From Tillus elongatus (Eukaryota; Arthropoda; Insecta; Coleoptera; Cleridae), in NCBI GenBank assembly GCA_964006375.1, contig OZ023268.1:83649835-83713834 (forward strand): 64,000 nt of DNA, read 5' to 3'. Within the stretch, counting starts at the first letter, position 1. Every line of letters starts with the position of its first letter. A program made the position numbers and the translations under genes. Shown piece by piece: positions 34,301-48,330 of the stretch. The notes under the pieces are model-generated. The model made no database searches. It saw only the letters and a list, made by a program, of their open reading frames with translations, and was not told where the DNA came from.

Positions 34301-35610
34301 GATATCTTTACGAATATTCTTAATACAATTTCGTTAAAAGCGACAAAAGGTAAGTATAGACACATTTTAAGGAAAGTTGTTAGGATATGTATAGATTTTC
34401 TAGAAATGAGGTCTTCCATTTAAATTATATAAGCTGGTAAAATCATAGAAGTGGTAACGTCACATTGTCGAAAATATTTCAGCTAGATAAAACATGCTTG
34501 TTTTTTAAAATAACTAAATTTGTAGAGCGATCCGTTAATTGGTTTGTCAGAAACTTCTAAAGAGCCATCATCCGTGAATCACCCTGCTATTTAAAATATT
34601 TAGCCGATTGCTGTTAAACGCGGGAAATTTAGTTAAATGTACCTATAAATTTTATTCCAAAAATTGGCCCCCTCGAGATCAAAATTGACATCTGTTAAAT
34701 TTTTTTGGGACTGTTTTTTGTCTCTCAAAATATTATAGCATCTTGTCAGAACAATGAGCAAAGCTCTCAATCGCCAAGGCTAGCATCTTTTCTGCGAATT
34801 ACTTTAGCCGTCTGCATTAGTTGTTGGCCACTTGTTATTAGAATACATTAGCGTAAATCTGAAAAATCTAAAATCTTCTTGAGATTTAACGGATTTCATT
34901 TGACGAAAAGATTTGAAATACGGTCTACTTGATTAATGTAGCCTCTCGTAAATGAGTTATATAATACATGAATATTAAACAGTTGTAACCTGTTGAAAGG
35001 GTCCTTTGAGAGTCGTATTAATCCTCGACGTGCAGCGCCATTTAAATCCGGCACCGTCGGTTTAACAAGGGTTGCCAGCTCTTTTCGAATATCTCTCCCC
35101 AGACGCACAAAACAAAGTCCCCAGACACTTATCACCTTTAACCCTGTTAAACAAACTGCATAGATGAGGATTGAACAAATGAAATCTCACTGGGAAAGAA
35201 AAACAAACAACTCTGTTTTAATCCCTAAACGGCAGGAAATGTTCTGCAGTTGTATTAGTGAAGATCGTAGCACAAAATTCACGAACGATGAGATAAGGAT
35301 TTAAAGACTTTTTATACGATATTAATAACAAATCAGATTGTGTGTCGTTGCCCTTGACGAAACCGTTTCATACCAAATACAGATGTAGAGACTTTTTTAG
35401 TGGTTTCACAATCCATCGTCTCTGCAAAATGTATCGCTTTTCAAGGCATTGCCAGGCAATGGAACATTTTACTCTTGAAGCTGGGAATGCTGAAAATGTC
35501 CCCAGGTCTGTATCTAGATCATATTATATAATTTTAGTTTATTTTATTAGCAAATTTTCATGTAAAAATATTTTTTGTAACTTTCGTAAATATTTATTGA
35601 TTTTTAGAGA
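34301..35610. other. Unassigned DNA inside copy A
   Basis: The minus-strand frame 34896-35135 (79 codons, MISVWGLCFVRLGRD) and plus-strand frame 35342-35671 match nothing I know. Both recur unchanged in copy B at +4250. Confidence 0.35.
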
Positions 35611-37428
<1,818 letters not shown>

Positions 37429-37600
37429 CATGTATATGATTATATTACTTGTGTATACCTATTTTTACTGTTCTGTGCGACAGCATAGTTACCCTGTCGG
37501 ATAGGGTTTCCTATACCCTGCTGGAGACAATGTCAGGTTATTCAATGACTTTAACATCGGCATATGCTACAATTTTCAAAAGTCTGTAAGACTTTTTCTA

Positions 37601-38381
<781 letters not shown>

Positions 38382-38464
<83 letters not shown>
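38382..38464. repeat. (TA)n array, copy B
   Basis: About 41 TA units. Confidence 0.97.
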
Positions 38465-38467
<3 letters not shown>

Positions 38468-38550
38468 AGATACAAATTTAAAAGGGCCTTGGTCTTGGGC
38501 ATTCGGAACCCTAATTTGCGCTCATTTGAAAATATTTTTGTCTGACCATC
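38465..38550 (-). mobile_element. Helentron-like left half, copy B
   Basis: Duplicate of 34215-34300. Confidence 0.6.
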
Positions 38551-39860
38551 GATATCTTTACGAATATTCTTAATACAATTTCGTTAAAAGCGACAAAAGG
38601 TAAGTATAGACACATTTTAAGGAAAGTTGTTAGGATATGTATAGATTTTCTAGAAATGAGGTCTTCCATTTAAATTATATAAGCTGGTAAAATCATAGAA
38701 GTGGTAACGTCACATTGTCGAAAATATTTCAGCTAGATAAAACATGCTTGTTTTTTAAAATAACTAAATTTGTAGAGCGATCCGTTAATTGGTTTGTCAG
38801 AAACTTCTAAAGAGCCATCATCCGTGAATCACCCTGCTATTTAAAATATTTAGCCGATTGCTGTTAAACGCGGGAAATTTAGTTAAATGTACCTATAAAT
38901 TTTATTCCAAAAATTGGCCCCCTCGAGATCAAAATTGACATCTGTTAAATTTTTTTGGGACTGTTTTTTGTCTCTCAAAATATTATAGCATCTTGTCAGA
39001 ACAATGAGCAAAGCTCTCAATCGCCAAGGCTAGCATCTTTTCTGCGAATTACTTTAGCCGTCTGCATTAGTTGTTGGCCACTTGTTATTAGAATACATTA
39101 GCGTAAATCTGAAAAATCTAAAATCTTCTTGAGATTTAACGGATTTCATTTGACGAAAAGATTTGAAATACGGTCTACTTGATTAATGTAGCCTCTCGTA
39201 AATGAGTTATATAATACATGAATATTAAACAGTTGTAACCTGTTGAAAGGGTCCTTTGAGAGTCGTATTAATCCTCGACGTGCAGCGCCATTTAAATCCG
39301 GCACCGTCGGTTTAACAAGGGTTGCCAGCTCTTTTCGAATATCTCTCCCCAGACGCACAAAACAAAGTCCCCAGACACTTATCACCTTTAACCCTGTTAA
39401 ACAAACTGCATAGATGAGGATTGAACAAATGAAATCTCACTGGGAAAGAAAAACAAACAACTCTGTTTTAATCCCTAAACGGCAGGAAATGTTCTGCAGT
39501 TGTATTAGTGAAGATCGTAGCACAAAATTCACGAACGATGAGATAAGGATTTAAAGACTTTTTATACGATATTAATAACAAATCAGATTGTGTGTCGTTG
39601 CCCTTGACGAAACCGTTTCATACCAAATACAGATGTAGAGACTTTTTTAGTGGTTTCACAATCCATCGTCTCTGCAAAATGTATCGCTTTTCAAGGCATT
39701 GCCAGGCAATGGAACATTTTACTCTTGAAGCTGGGAATGCTGAAAATGTCCCCAGGTCTGTATCTAGATCATATTATATAATTTTAGTTTATTTTATTAG
39801 CAAATTTTCATGTAAAAATATTTTTTGTAACTTTCGTAAATATTTATTGATTTTTAGAGA
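38551..39860. other. Unassigned DNA inside copy B
   Basis: Duplicate of 34301-35610; no gene recognised. Confidence 0.35.
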
Positions 39861-39952
39861 TTTTTTTGGAGAAGATTTTGCTTATAGAATTTAAAAAAAT
39901 TAAAGCAACGTGAATTAGAGCCCCTAGAACCTACCAGTTTTAGACTATATGT

Positions 39953-40134
<182 letters not shown>

Positions 40135-40135
40135 A

Positions 40136-41905
40136 CAGGGTGACGCATTGCAAACGAAACAGACCGATTTGCGTCCAGATAACTTTTTTTTAAGAAACGC
40201 TGAAACATGTCAATTTTAATATTGACATGAAACTCAACTTTGTCGCATCAACCCCTTAAGGGTGGATGTTTTATCAACTCGTTTAAAAATTAATCACAGT
40301 TGGAGTTGCAAGAACGTATTTCATTCATTGTGATAAGAAATGCACTAATTAGTCAATTTTTCGTAAAAAAAAAACTAAAAAACAAAACCAAACGTTCAAA
40401 AATGTTTATTCAGTTAAGTAAGTGTTCAACTTGTTGACCAGCAGCTTCCATACAAAAGTACAAATTTTGTTCAAAACGAGCTCTGACATTCTGGAGCATT
40501 TGTGGAGTTATTAGATGGCAATATTCAACAATGCGTCGTCGTAATTCTTCCAGAAACTCCAGCTCTGTTGCGTAAATTCTACGCTTTAAAAAGCCCCGTA
40601 GAAAGAAGTCTAAAGAAGTTAAATGCGGTGATCTAGGGGGACACTCAATAGCACCTCTACGCCCAATCCATTGTTTTGGAAACTCTCTGTTCAAAAACTC
40701 CCTAACACGTTGTGAGAAATGCGGAGGAGCTCCATCTTGTTGAAACACTAATTGATTTTCTTGATAGCGATCATCATTTTCAATAATGTCAATTAGTCGA
40801 GGATAAACGATATCTTCTAGTAACTCCAAATACGTTTCTCCACTCAAATTGCCATAAAAAAAAATTGGTCCGAATAAACAGTCTCCAAAAATGCCAGTCC
40901 ATCCATTTAATTTCTCTGGAGATTGAGTGTGGACTTCGTGAAACTTTCTTGGATTATTATCTGCCCAATAACGACAATTATGACGATTGACTGTAGAGTT
41001 TAATAAAAACGTACACTCGTCTGAAAAACAGATATTGAACAGAAAGTTCCCGTTATGAGCTATTCGTGCAGCATAACTTCACAAAACTCCAGCCGCCGAT
41101 CAAAATCATCTGCATTCAGTTGTTGTACAAGATGAATTTTATGCGGATGAAATTTATGAGGCTTCAATATTCGCTGAATAGTTCTTCTTTTGATGTTTGA
41201 AGCAGTGGCCAATTTTCTCATGCTCAAAGTTGGGTCTGCAGCAATTTGTCCTAAAACTTCAATCTCGGTAGTCTCATTTCTAACCGGAAATTCACGTTCA
41301 GGATCCCGTTTTTTGTTGGCTACTGAACCACTTTTTCGAAACTTTGCAACTAACTCCAAAATGTATTTTCTGTTAACATGTCTGTTCGGATGTGGTTCAT
41401 TAAACAAATTTGCGGTACGGTTGGCACAGTCATCGTTTTTGAAAAAAAAAGAGTAATTATTTCAACTCTTTCTTCTACAAAATACACCATTGTGAAATTA
41501 ATTTTCGGTAGTACTATCAAGTATCAAACCGACTGATAAGCTGAAATAATATACCGCATTTCAAACCAACAAAACATTGACTATCAGCACATTCCTTATC
41601 GGAATGAGTTAAATGCGTTTTTGCATCTTCAACTGTGAATAATTTTTAAACGAGGTTATAAAACTTCCAAAAAAATTTAATTGTTGAATTCAGAAAAGAG
41701 AGCGCTTTCAATGATGTAACACTCGACCCACGTTCCCTATTTAAAATATAAGGGTTGTTATCACCGCCCTTAAGGGGTTGATGTGACAAAGTTGAGTTTT
41801 ATGCCAAAACATGTCCCCTCAATATTCAAATTGACATGTTTCAGCGAAAAGACATCAATTTGAAATTTTTGCAGCTATAATACGATGCGGTCTATTTTCT
41901 GTAAT
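40136..41905 (-). mobile_element. DD41D-type transposon, recent, nearly intact
   Basis: The left end is CAGGGTGACGCATTG. Inverted repeats match between about 40155-40310 (gctgaaacatgtcaatttt, ctcaactttgtcgcatcaac) and 41765-41885. The extreme right end is degenerate, so that border is approximate. It belongs to a different subfamily from the 28-33 kb elements: the termini share only CAGGGTG. Confidence 0.75.
40410..41490 (-). pseudogene. DD41D transposase, two frameshifts from intact
   Basis: Start ATG at 41490 (MVYFVEERVEIITLF). A short T-run slip near 41442-41450 precedes ANLFNEPHPNRHVNRKYI. The DUF4817 helix-turn-helix follows (LSMRKLATASNIKRRTIQRI), then HPHKIHLVQQLNADDFDRRL. A second one-base shift lies near 41060. 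The catalytic domain has CFSDECTFLLN (first Asp), LVFQQDGAPPHFSQRV (second Asp) and RSPHLTSLDFFLRG (third Asp; family form SPDLTPLDFFLWG). Forty-one residues separate the last two aspartates. About 350 residues in total, the usual size. It is the best-preserved transposase in the window. Confidence 0.9.
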
Positions 41906-41909
41906 ATTT

Positions 41910-41978
41910 TCAGGGTGCTGTAGCTTTCGGTTGAACTGGAAATGCCATTAACTTTTTTTCAAATGGAACTCTATAAAG
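41910..41978 (+). repeat. Short DD41D-like terminus remnant
   Basis: cagggtgctgtagctttcgg ttgaactggaaatgccatta has the CAGGGTG start and a decayed CTTCCGGT/ACCGGAAG-like palindrome in the position seen in the other elements. Confidence 0.45.
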
Positions 41979-42540
41979 TATCACACCGATAACTCAAAAA
42001 ACAATAGGCCGATTTTAATCCAATTTGGTGAGTGCCTCCCTTTTTCAGGTGGCTTGGAAAAGTTCGTTAGGCAGGAAAATCGGGCCAGTGTTTCCTGGAA
42101 AATTTTGAGTTTTCTTTCGGAAATTTTTAATATCTCAGGAATTAACAAAGTTAGGGCAACCAAATTCGGTAGGCGGTTTTATTTTATAAAAGGTAAACTA
42201 CATACCAAACTTTAGATCTCTTAGGTAAAAGGATAAAAACGTATAGGCTTTTAAAGAAAAAGGTGTTGTGGTTTTTATCTTAAAACGTCAAAGTGGCGAC
42301 TAAAACGTCAAAATTTGCAACTTTTAAGCAAAGAATCTGAAAGAAACACGGTTCATTGAAGAGAAAATGTTGCAAGAAGCGTGTTTTACAAACCCCCAAG
42401 GTTCAGCTTCAACCCCATTGTCCTTCATTTAACTAAAATATTTCCAGAAAATTCATTTCAAATAGACCCTTTCTCTGATGCTTTGGCAGTAGCTTTAGTT
42501 ATAAAGTTTATGGTTTAATAGTCTACAAGTTTTTGCGAAT

Positions 42541-42905
42541 GTTCGTAGGAAAAATTCTCTAATGAGAAGAATGCGAGTTTCGTATTTATTGTGAAAAGAT
42601 TTCTTCAAATGAGCGCGAACTACGCTCCTAGAACCCACATCCCTGGCTGGTTTCAGTTTTTATCTGTTTTCATATATACAGGCTAATGTATTTCTACGGC
42701 AAAGCTCAATATATCCGTTATTATACAAGATACGAGAAAAAATTGTATAGGTTAATTATATGGTATATTGATCTGCATTTTATAAAATTATTTGTACAAG
42801 GCCCATAGGTCGTTGGTGATACAAATTTTCTTTTTTTCTAACGCTTATATTATTTCAATTTTCCATTTTTCATAGAATTATAATGCATGTTTGTAGGAAA
42901 AAAAA
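42541..42905 (+). mobile_element. Helentron-like left half plus internal block
   Basis: ttcgtaggaaaaattctcta, cttcaaatgagcgcgaacta, cctagaacccacatccctgg, then from 42690 an inverted copy of the internal block seen at 12647-12850. There is no TA array, only catatatacag. Confidence 0.6.
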
Positions 42906-43322
42906 TGTTGATAGCGTTCATCGTTTTCAACTTATTTTAATTATTAACTATTAATGGCTCCTGATAGGAGACTCTTTTGTTAACGTATTTATCAAGGATA
43001 AACTTTTCAAGGTTACAATTATTGGTAATAATAACATTTAAGTTAGTCACTCCATCTGTCAAAATTTTTGGAAAAAATTAAGTATTTAAAAAAAACAATA
43101 AAAAATTGGAAAACTATTCAAAATGCAGCAGCTTCGGAATTAACTACCCATCATCCATTTTAACAGTTTTGAAAGGGTAGCTACGCCTTAAAGAGGTATG
43201 CTGATAGGGGTTATATTTTTATATCAAGCAGTTAGATCTTGAAAAAAAAGACCTGTTTTTGAATTTTGCTTAGTAATGGTCATTTTCAATTTTATTTAAT
43301 TCATGCGTTATTTTATAGACAT
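42906..43322. other. Unassigned AT-rich stretch
   Basis: No frame or repeat recognised. Confidence 0.35.
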
Positions 43323-43323
43323 A

Positions 43324-43403
<80 letters not shown>
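43323..43403. repeat. (TA)n microsatellite
   Basis: About 40 TA units. Confidence 0.97.
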
Positions 43404-43405
<2 letters not shown>

Positions 43406-43544
43406 CATGTCTACATCTCGGAAGGTATTGAGAACAAATAAAGCAAAAGAAGAATAAGTGGTTAACTTGTTAAAACCGTAAGTTCTCGATATCCATCTCA
43501 CTGGTTTTAGAAACAAAAATGGATTTGTTTCGATAAATCACAGG

Positions 43545-43965
43545 ACGATGCTGTTGGCTGATAATACCCATCAAAGAGTTGATTTTTGTGGTTGCAAAGA
43601 AGTCTCGTGAACTTGCCTTGGATTATTTGTTCTGCATATATTAACATTTTCTTTGTTGCCATACCTATTTACCCATAAGTGAGCTTAATCGCTTAAACAC
43701 AATTTTTGGCAGAAAGGTTTCGTTGTAAAACTACTCTTGAGCCGTAATGGCAGATCCTTCCTCATTTTGAAAGTAAGAACCAATGATGCTCTTGACTGAT
43801 AATACATATCAAACAGTTATTTTTTGTGGATGCAAACAAGTCTGGTGAACTGGCCATGGATTATTTATTCTTCATATACGAGCATTTTCTTTGTTGGCAT
43901 ACCTATTGGACCAGAAATGAGCTTAATCGCTTAACACAATTTATGGTAAAAAATTATCAATGTGC
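43545..43965 (+). repeat. Imperfect direct repeat, two ~180-bp units, offset 238
   Basis: gatgctgttggctgataata (43547) and gatgctcttgactgataata (43785) begin two diverged copies that both end near gagcttaatcgctta. The second copy is open (MDANKSGELAMDYLFFIYEHF); the first has a stop at the equivalent place. Origin unknown. Confidence 0.7.
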
Positions 43966-44032
43966 ACCTGCAGTCATTAAAAATTATGCAAATGATGGTC
44001 ATCATGCTCCATCTTGTGAATCAGCTTAATCT

Positions 44033-44219
<187 letters not shown>

Positions 44220-44728
44220 ACATTTATTGAGAAGATTTCCCTCCATACAGAAAAATACAAATAATGCACAATTTGCACAAAAAAATCTCCCCCAATAAAT
44301 GGAGAGAAAAAAAATCTGCCTATATCAAAGACTTGTTGGCAGTATAGCAAAAACAAAACAACAAAAAATTTCTATCATTTTTATCATATGCTCTCTTCCA
44401 AAAAAGTCATTGATCAAAACATCATAACGCATCTGCTACACAAAAACAAAATTTCAAAACAAAAGAACATATATGCATTTTAAAATTCTAACATCTAAAA
44501 AAACTCAGTTTCCAGTCTCCAATCCGAGCATACATACCTCATAGCGATATCCACTCCGATCTGCCTGTCCCCAGTCTCAACACACTGCTCCCCCTCCACC
44601 CAAAAAATAAACAAAAAAACACCGATACTTACGCGACCAACCACACACACCCGCACGTGCACACACGCCCGCGCATACGCAAAACTAACGACGCATGCAG
44701 GAACCACCGCGCGCGTGTCCGTTAGTTG

Positions 44729-45650
44729 TCAATTTCTTCTAAACAAAGAATGGATGACATTTCTAGTGGTATCAAAAATCCAGCTCTTTAATCGTATCTT
44801 AAATAAATTCAAAGAAGGGTGTTCTCTTATTTTGGGAGGCACTGAATTATAAAACCTTACACATAAGTAAGCAAGCGATCTCTGCGTAACTGCCTTCTTC
44901 ACCTTTTGCGTTTTAAACGAGTGTGTGCTATGTCTAGTAAAATGTGAATGCTTCATTATTGTAAGACTCTTTCGCTGAGCATGCTGAGTGTAAAGTAAAA
45001 TAGCTTTCTAATATCCATCAAGCAAATTTCCTTGTATAGACGATCACTAGAATAAGTATAATCCTTACCATGTATCACCTTAACAATACGGTTTTGGGTA
45101 CTTTGCAGGAATCTGAGATGGGACTCAGACGCACCGCCCCAGGTTAATATGCCGTAACGTAGAACACTCTCAACCAATGCATGATCTACAATATGCAGAT
45201 GTTTATTATCCAACATACCTTTAACGAATATCAATTTATACAGCAATACCCTTAGTTTTTATAACCAATTTTATAATATGGAAATCCCATCTCATATAGC
45301 ATTCTATATCAAATTCCAGATAGGATACTTTGCTCACCTTTCGTATTGCCAAGTCACTACCAACACTGATTGCATCATAAGAGGGCAAACAGTGGACCTA
45401 AGAAGAGAAAGGGGGAAACACGGTTTTTGAAAGGTTCACGGTGAACCATCTATCAGAAAACTATGCAATAATCACCTCAAGATTCTTCTCAACTAGTTTT
45501 TTTAGGGACCACCAACTGTCGGCCGTATAGAAAATTGCAGTATCACCCGCGTACCCTACCACCCATAGAGCGCAACTTAAAAACGTCATTAAAAAGCAAG
45601 GGATCCAAACTTGTTCCCTGAGGCACATAAGCAAAAAGATCTGCTACTCT
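44729..45650 (-). pseudogene. LINE reverse transcriptase C-terminal remnant
   Basis: The second catalytic motif is YAGD instead of YADD, so one catalytic Asp is lost. VPQGTSLDPLLF precedes it by about 20 codons. An in-frame TAG follows EVIIA. The frame 44956-45246 holds the post-RT pattern ALVESVLRYGILTWGGAS with STQNRIVKVIHG, and 44729-44956 holds the C-terminal segment (RSLAYLCVRFYNSVP). Confidence 0.75.
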
Positions 45651-45811
45651 AAAACTAAGTATACTATAAAATAATTTCTAAACGTCAATAGGTCTGGATT
45701 TGGCATGATTTATTTATTCCACAGCAATGTTGATTCTTTTACCTCGTTGGGCAAATTGTTGATAATTAATATTAATCTGTCTAGTAGAAGCAAGAGAAAC
45801 TACTTAATCTT

Positions 45812-46276
45812 TTATTTTTCGCAGCCTCGTACCAATGTTTTTTAAGACCAGTAGTATATGCTATGGTTCATCTGAACCATTTTCAGGGGTTAAAACCTAG
45901 AATAGAGAAAGATGGTTACAAAATCTATGTTTCTGATGGGTTTAATCTGCGAGTATTACACAGGATAACAAAGCATCTAGTAGATACTTTGTTAGCCTGT
46001 GTAATACTCGCATGTTAAACCTACGAGAAACGTTTCATATTTTAAATTTTAACCCCTAAAGATGGTTCAGATGAACCGAAATACTATCTGGCAGAAAGCC
46101 TTAATTTTTTGTTCCTTTAATACTATAAAATAACATTATTGTTTATGTATGTTACAATTGTTTTGCGTGTGTTGAAAAATATATCTACATGGCTGTTAAT
46201 CCAATTATAAACTGAGGCCATAGCATAAACTGGTGATCTTAAAAAACCTTGGTACGAGGCTGTGGCAAATAAAAGT
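45812..46276. mobile_element. Nested foldback element
   Basis: Outer arms of ~57 bp (gcagcctcgtaccaatgttt at 45821 against aaccttggtacgaggctgtg at 46246). Inside, a second inverted pair (45865-46080) has gcgagtattacacagg near 45950 and its inverse near 45998, and small palindromes ggttcatctgaacc at its rims. No coding frame. Confidence 0.8.
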
Positions 46277-46319
46277 AAACGTAGTTTCTGTGGCTTCTAC
46301 TGTAAGCGAATTTTTATTT

Positions 46320-46534
<215 letters not shown>

Positions 46535-46639
46535 CCAGAAATATTTCCGCGGTCTTTAATGTGAAACATACTTGGTTCTAGGGTTGAACCGCGTCCAGAA
46601 TTTATGAAAACTCGACGTTTCGGCTCCTGTTTTGGAGCA

Positions 46640-46860
46640 ATTTTTAAGAGGTAAAGGAAATATGTGAGGACACTCTACGGCCTCAATCTGCCTACTCCTT
46701 AGAGTGGTGGACAAAGGTGGGTAAAGGAAATATGTAAGGACACTCTAAGGCCTCAATCTGCCTACTCCTTAGAGTGGTGGACAAAGGTGGGTAAAGAAAA
46801 TATGTAAGGACACTCTAAGGCCTCAATCTGCCTACTCCTTAGAGCGGTGGACAAAGGTGG
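46640..46860. repeat. Minisatellite, three ~73-bp units
   Basis: Same unit as at 23010-23245, with gtggtggacaaaggtggg included. Confidence 0.9.
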
Positions 46861-47099
46861 ATTGGGTTGTTGTCGCTCGATTACAAGGCCTCAATCTGCC
46901 TACTCTCCAAATCTCGCCGGAGATCGTCTGTGAGGTCTCAGTGTGTTCAACCCTAGGCCTCAGAGAGATCTGGCAGTTCGTTGCAAGTCTTGTCTTATAC
47001 ATGTCGTTCCGTCTACCTGATTCGTTATCAGTGAAAGTAGTGGGGTCACCGTCAATTAAGTGGGGGGCTTTGGTCACGGTACTTAGAGGATGAGGAGGA

Positions 47100-47460
47100 T
47101 TAAGAGGGTCACCGGCATTTGTTGAGGCAGATATTGTGGAAATAAAATTGTCTGTTGAATTTATTTTCTTTTTGGGTGTTTGTAAAGAAGATATAATAGG
47201 TTTCCAAGTAGTTGGAAGGCGAAGACCGTCATCTCTCTTATTTAAACAATCAGGACGTTTTTCAATCTTGATTGCTTCGCGGATAGTTCTCGTTTTAAAG
47301 TTGTAAACCGCTGCTATTGTTTTGGCATTATCGAAGTCTTTTTTGTGCCCTGTATGAATATGATGCATGGCCAGCGCCGATGAGGGGTAGGATTTTCTAA
47401 CTGCGAGGGTGTGTTCATCTATTCTATTGTGGATGCGTCTATTTGTTTGTTATACATAAG
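47100..47460 (-). pseudogene. Penelope-like protein, C-terminal end after GIY-YIG
   Basis: An open minus-strand segment reads RIDEHTLAVRKSYPSSALAM, then HHIHTGHKKDFDNAKTIAAV, NFKTRTIREAIKIEKRPDCL and GLRLPTTWKPIIS. The order EH ... H..GH.iDf.NAk ... R...EAI.I.k ... LN...G..LP..W is the tail of the GIY-YIG part of Penelope-like proteins. The RT and the first half of GIY-YIG are missing. Downstream codons run into 3' UTR. Confidence 0.7.
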
Positions 47461-47464
47461 TTAG

Positions 47465-47725
47465 GGGGAGTAGGCAGATTGAGACCTTAGAGTGTCCTTA
47501 CCCATTTGCTTTACCCATCTTTGTCCACCACTCTAAGGAGTAGGCAGATTGAGGCCTTAGAGTGTCCTCACATATTTACTTTACCCACCTTTGTCCACCA
47601 CTCTAAGGAGTGATAGATTGAGGCCTTAGAGTATCTCTGCATATTTCCTGTACCCACCTTTGTCCATCACTCTAAGGAGTAGGCAGATTGAGGCCTTAGA
47701 GTGTACTTACATATTTCCTTTACCT
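47465..47725. repeat. Minisatellite, four ~66-bp units, inverted
   Basis: gaggccttagagtgtcctta-type units, the reverse complement of the unit at 46640-46860. Confidence 0.9.
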
Positions 47726-47807
47726 CTTGACAATGGCTCCAAAACAGGAGCCGAAACGTCGACTTTTCATAAATTCTGGATGCGGGTCAACCCGAAAACG
47801 AGGTATG

Positions 47808-47812
<5 letters not shown>

Positions 47813-47874
<62 letters not shown>
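47813..47874. repeat. (TA)n array
   Basis: About 31 TA units directly after the Penelope end gtatgtctca. Confidence 0.97.
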
Positions 47875-47877
<3 letters not shown>

Positions 47878-48126
47878 GGCGGGGTACCGCGGTTACCCCG
47901 CACGGGTGTTTATATTACGGGTTAAACATACACATATACCTGCCAGAAAATCTCCAGCTTTTTCAAACACAGTTTCTCTTTAAGAATTTGAGGGCGAAAA
48001 TCAAAAATATCATGCAGTCCTTGTGGAAAGGCTGTTTGTAATATAGATTGTTTAACAAAAAGTGAATAAAATTTTGTGTGAAGTAGTTTTGTCATATTTT
48101 TTTGTCTCTTGCATTAAAACTACATC

Positions 48127-48128
<2 letters not shown>
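47875..48128. other. Unassigned spacer
   Basis: ggcggggtaccgcggttacc is a GC-rich start that forms an imperfect palindrome (ggtaccgcggttacc). The remainder is AT-rich. Confidence 0.35.

Positions 48129-48203
<75 letters not shown>
48129..48203. repeat. (TA)n array
   Basis: About 37 TA units. Confidence 0.97.
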
Positions 48204-48206
<3 letters not shown>

Positions 48207-48330
48207 TGTACCCGAGCAATAACTCAAAAAATAACCCAACTGATTTGAACGAAACTTTGCACATATCTTCATTTTGATAAGACCGCGGACGACTTCGTTA
48301 GCCGCTGGCCAACCTGGTCGAACCAATTTT
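48204..48330 (+). mobile_element. Helentron-like right half, divergent subtype
   Basis: gagcaataactcaaaaaata, actgatttgaacgaaactt and cgttagccgctggccaacct correspond block by block to the right-half signature. They lie next to the TA array and at the Penelope gene's 3' side. Confidence 0.6.

Larger units (their letters stand above)
46535..47812 (-). mobile_element. Penelope-like fragment flanked by inverted 3' ends
   Basis: Minus strand: C-terminal codons (about 47460-47100), 3' UTR, three minisatellite units (46640-46860), the GGCTCC hairpin and the extreme end (46535). On the other side, 47462-47812 is an inverted copy of the minisatellite and 3' end running to a second (TA)n array. The arrangement mirrors 22886-23605, but here part of the coding region survives in the centre. 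Confidence 0.75.

Noticed and set aside
34896..35135. 79-codon minus-strand frame as a conserved gene because it recurs at 39146
   Set aside because: Recurrence is due to the tandem duplication; no motif and no independent homolog visible.
46832..47368. 178-codon frame taken as one protein
   Set aside because: Only the N-terminal ~60 codons match the Penelope C-terminal region; the rest is 3' UTR and minisatellite read-through.
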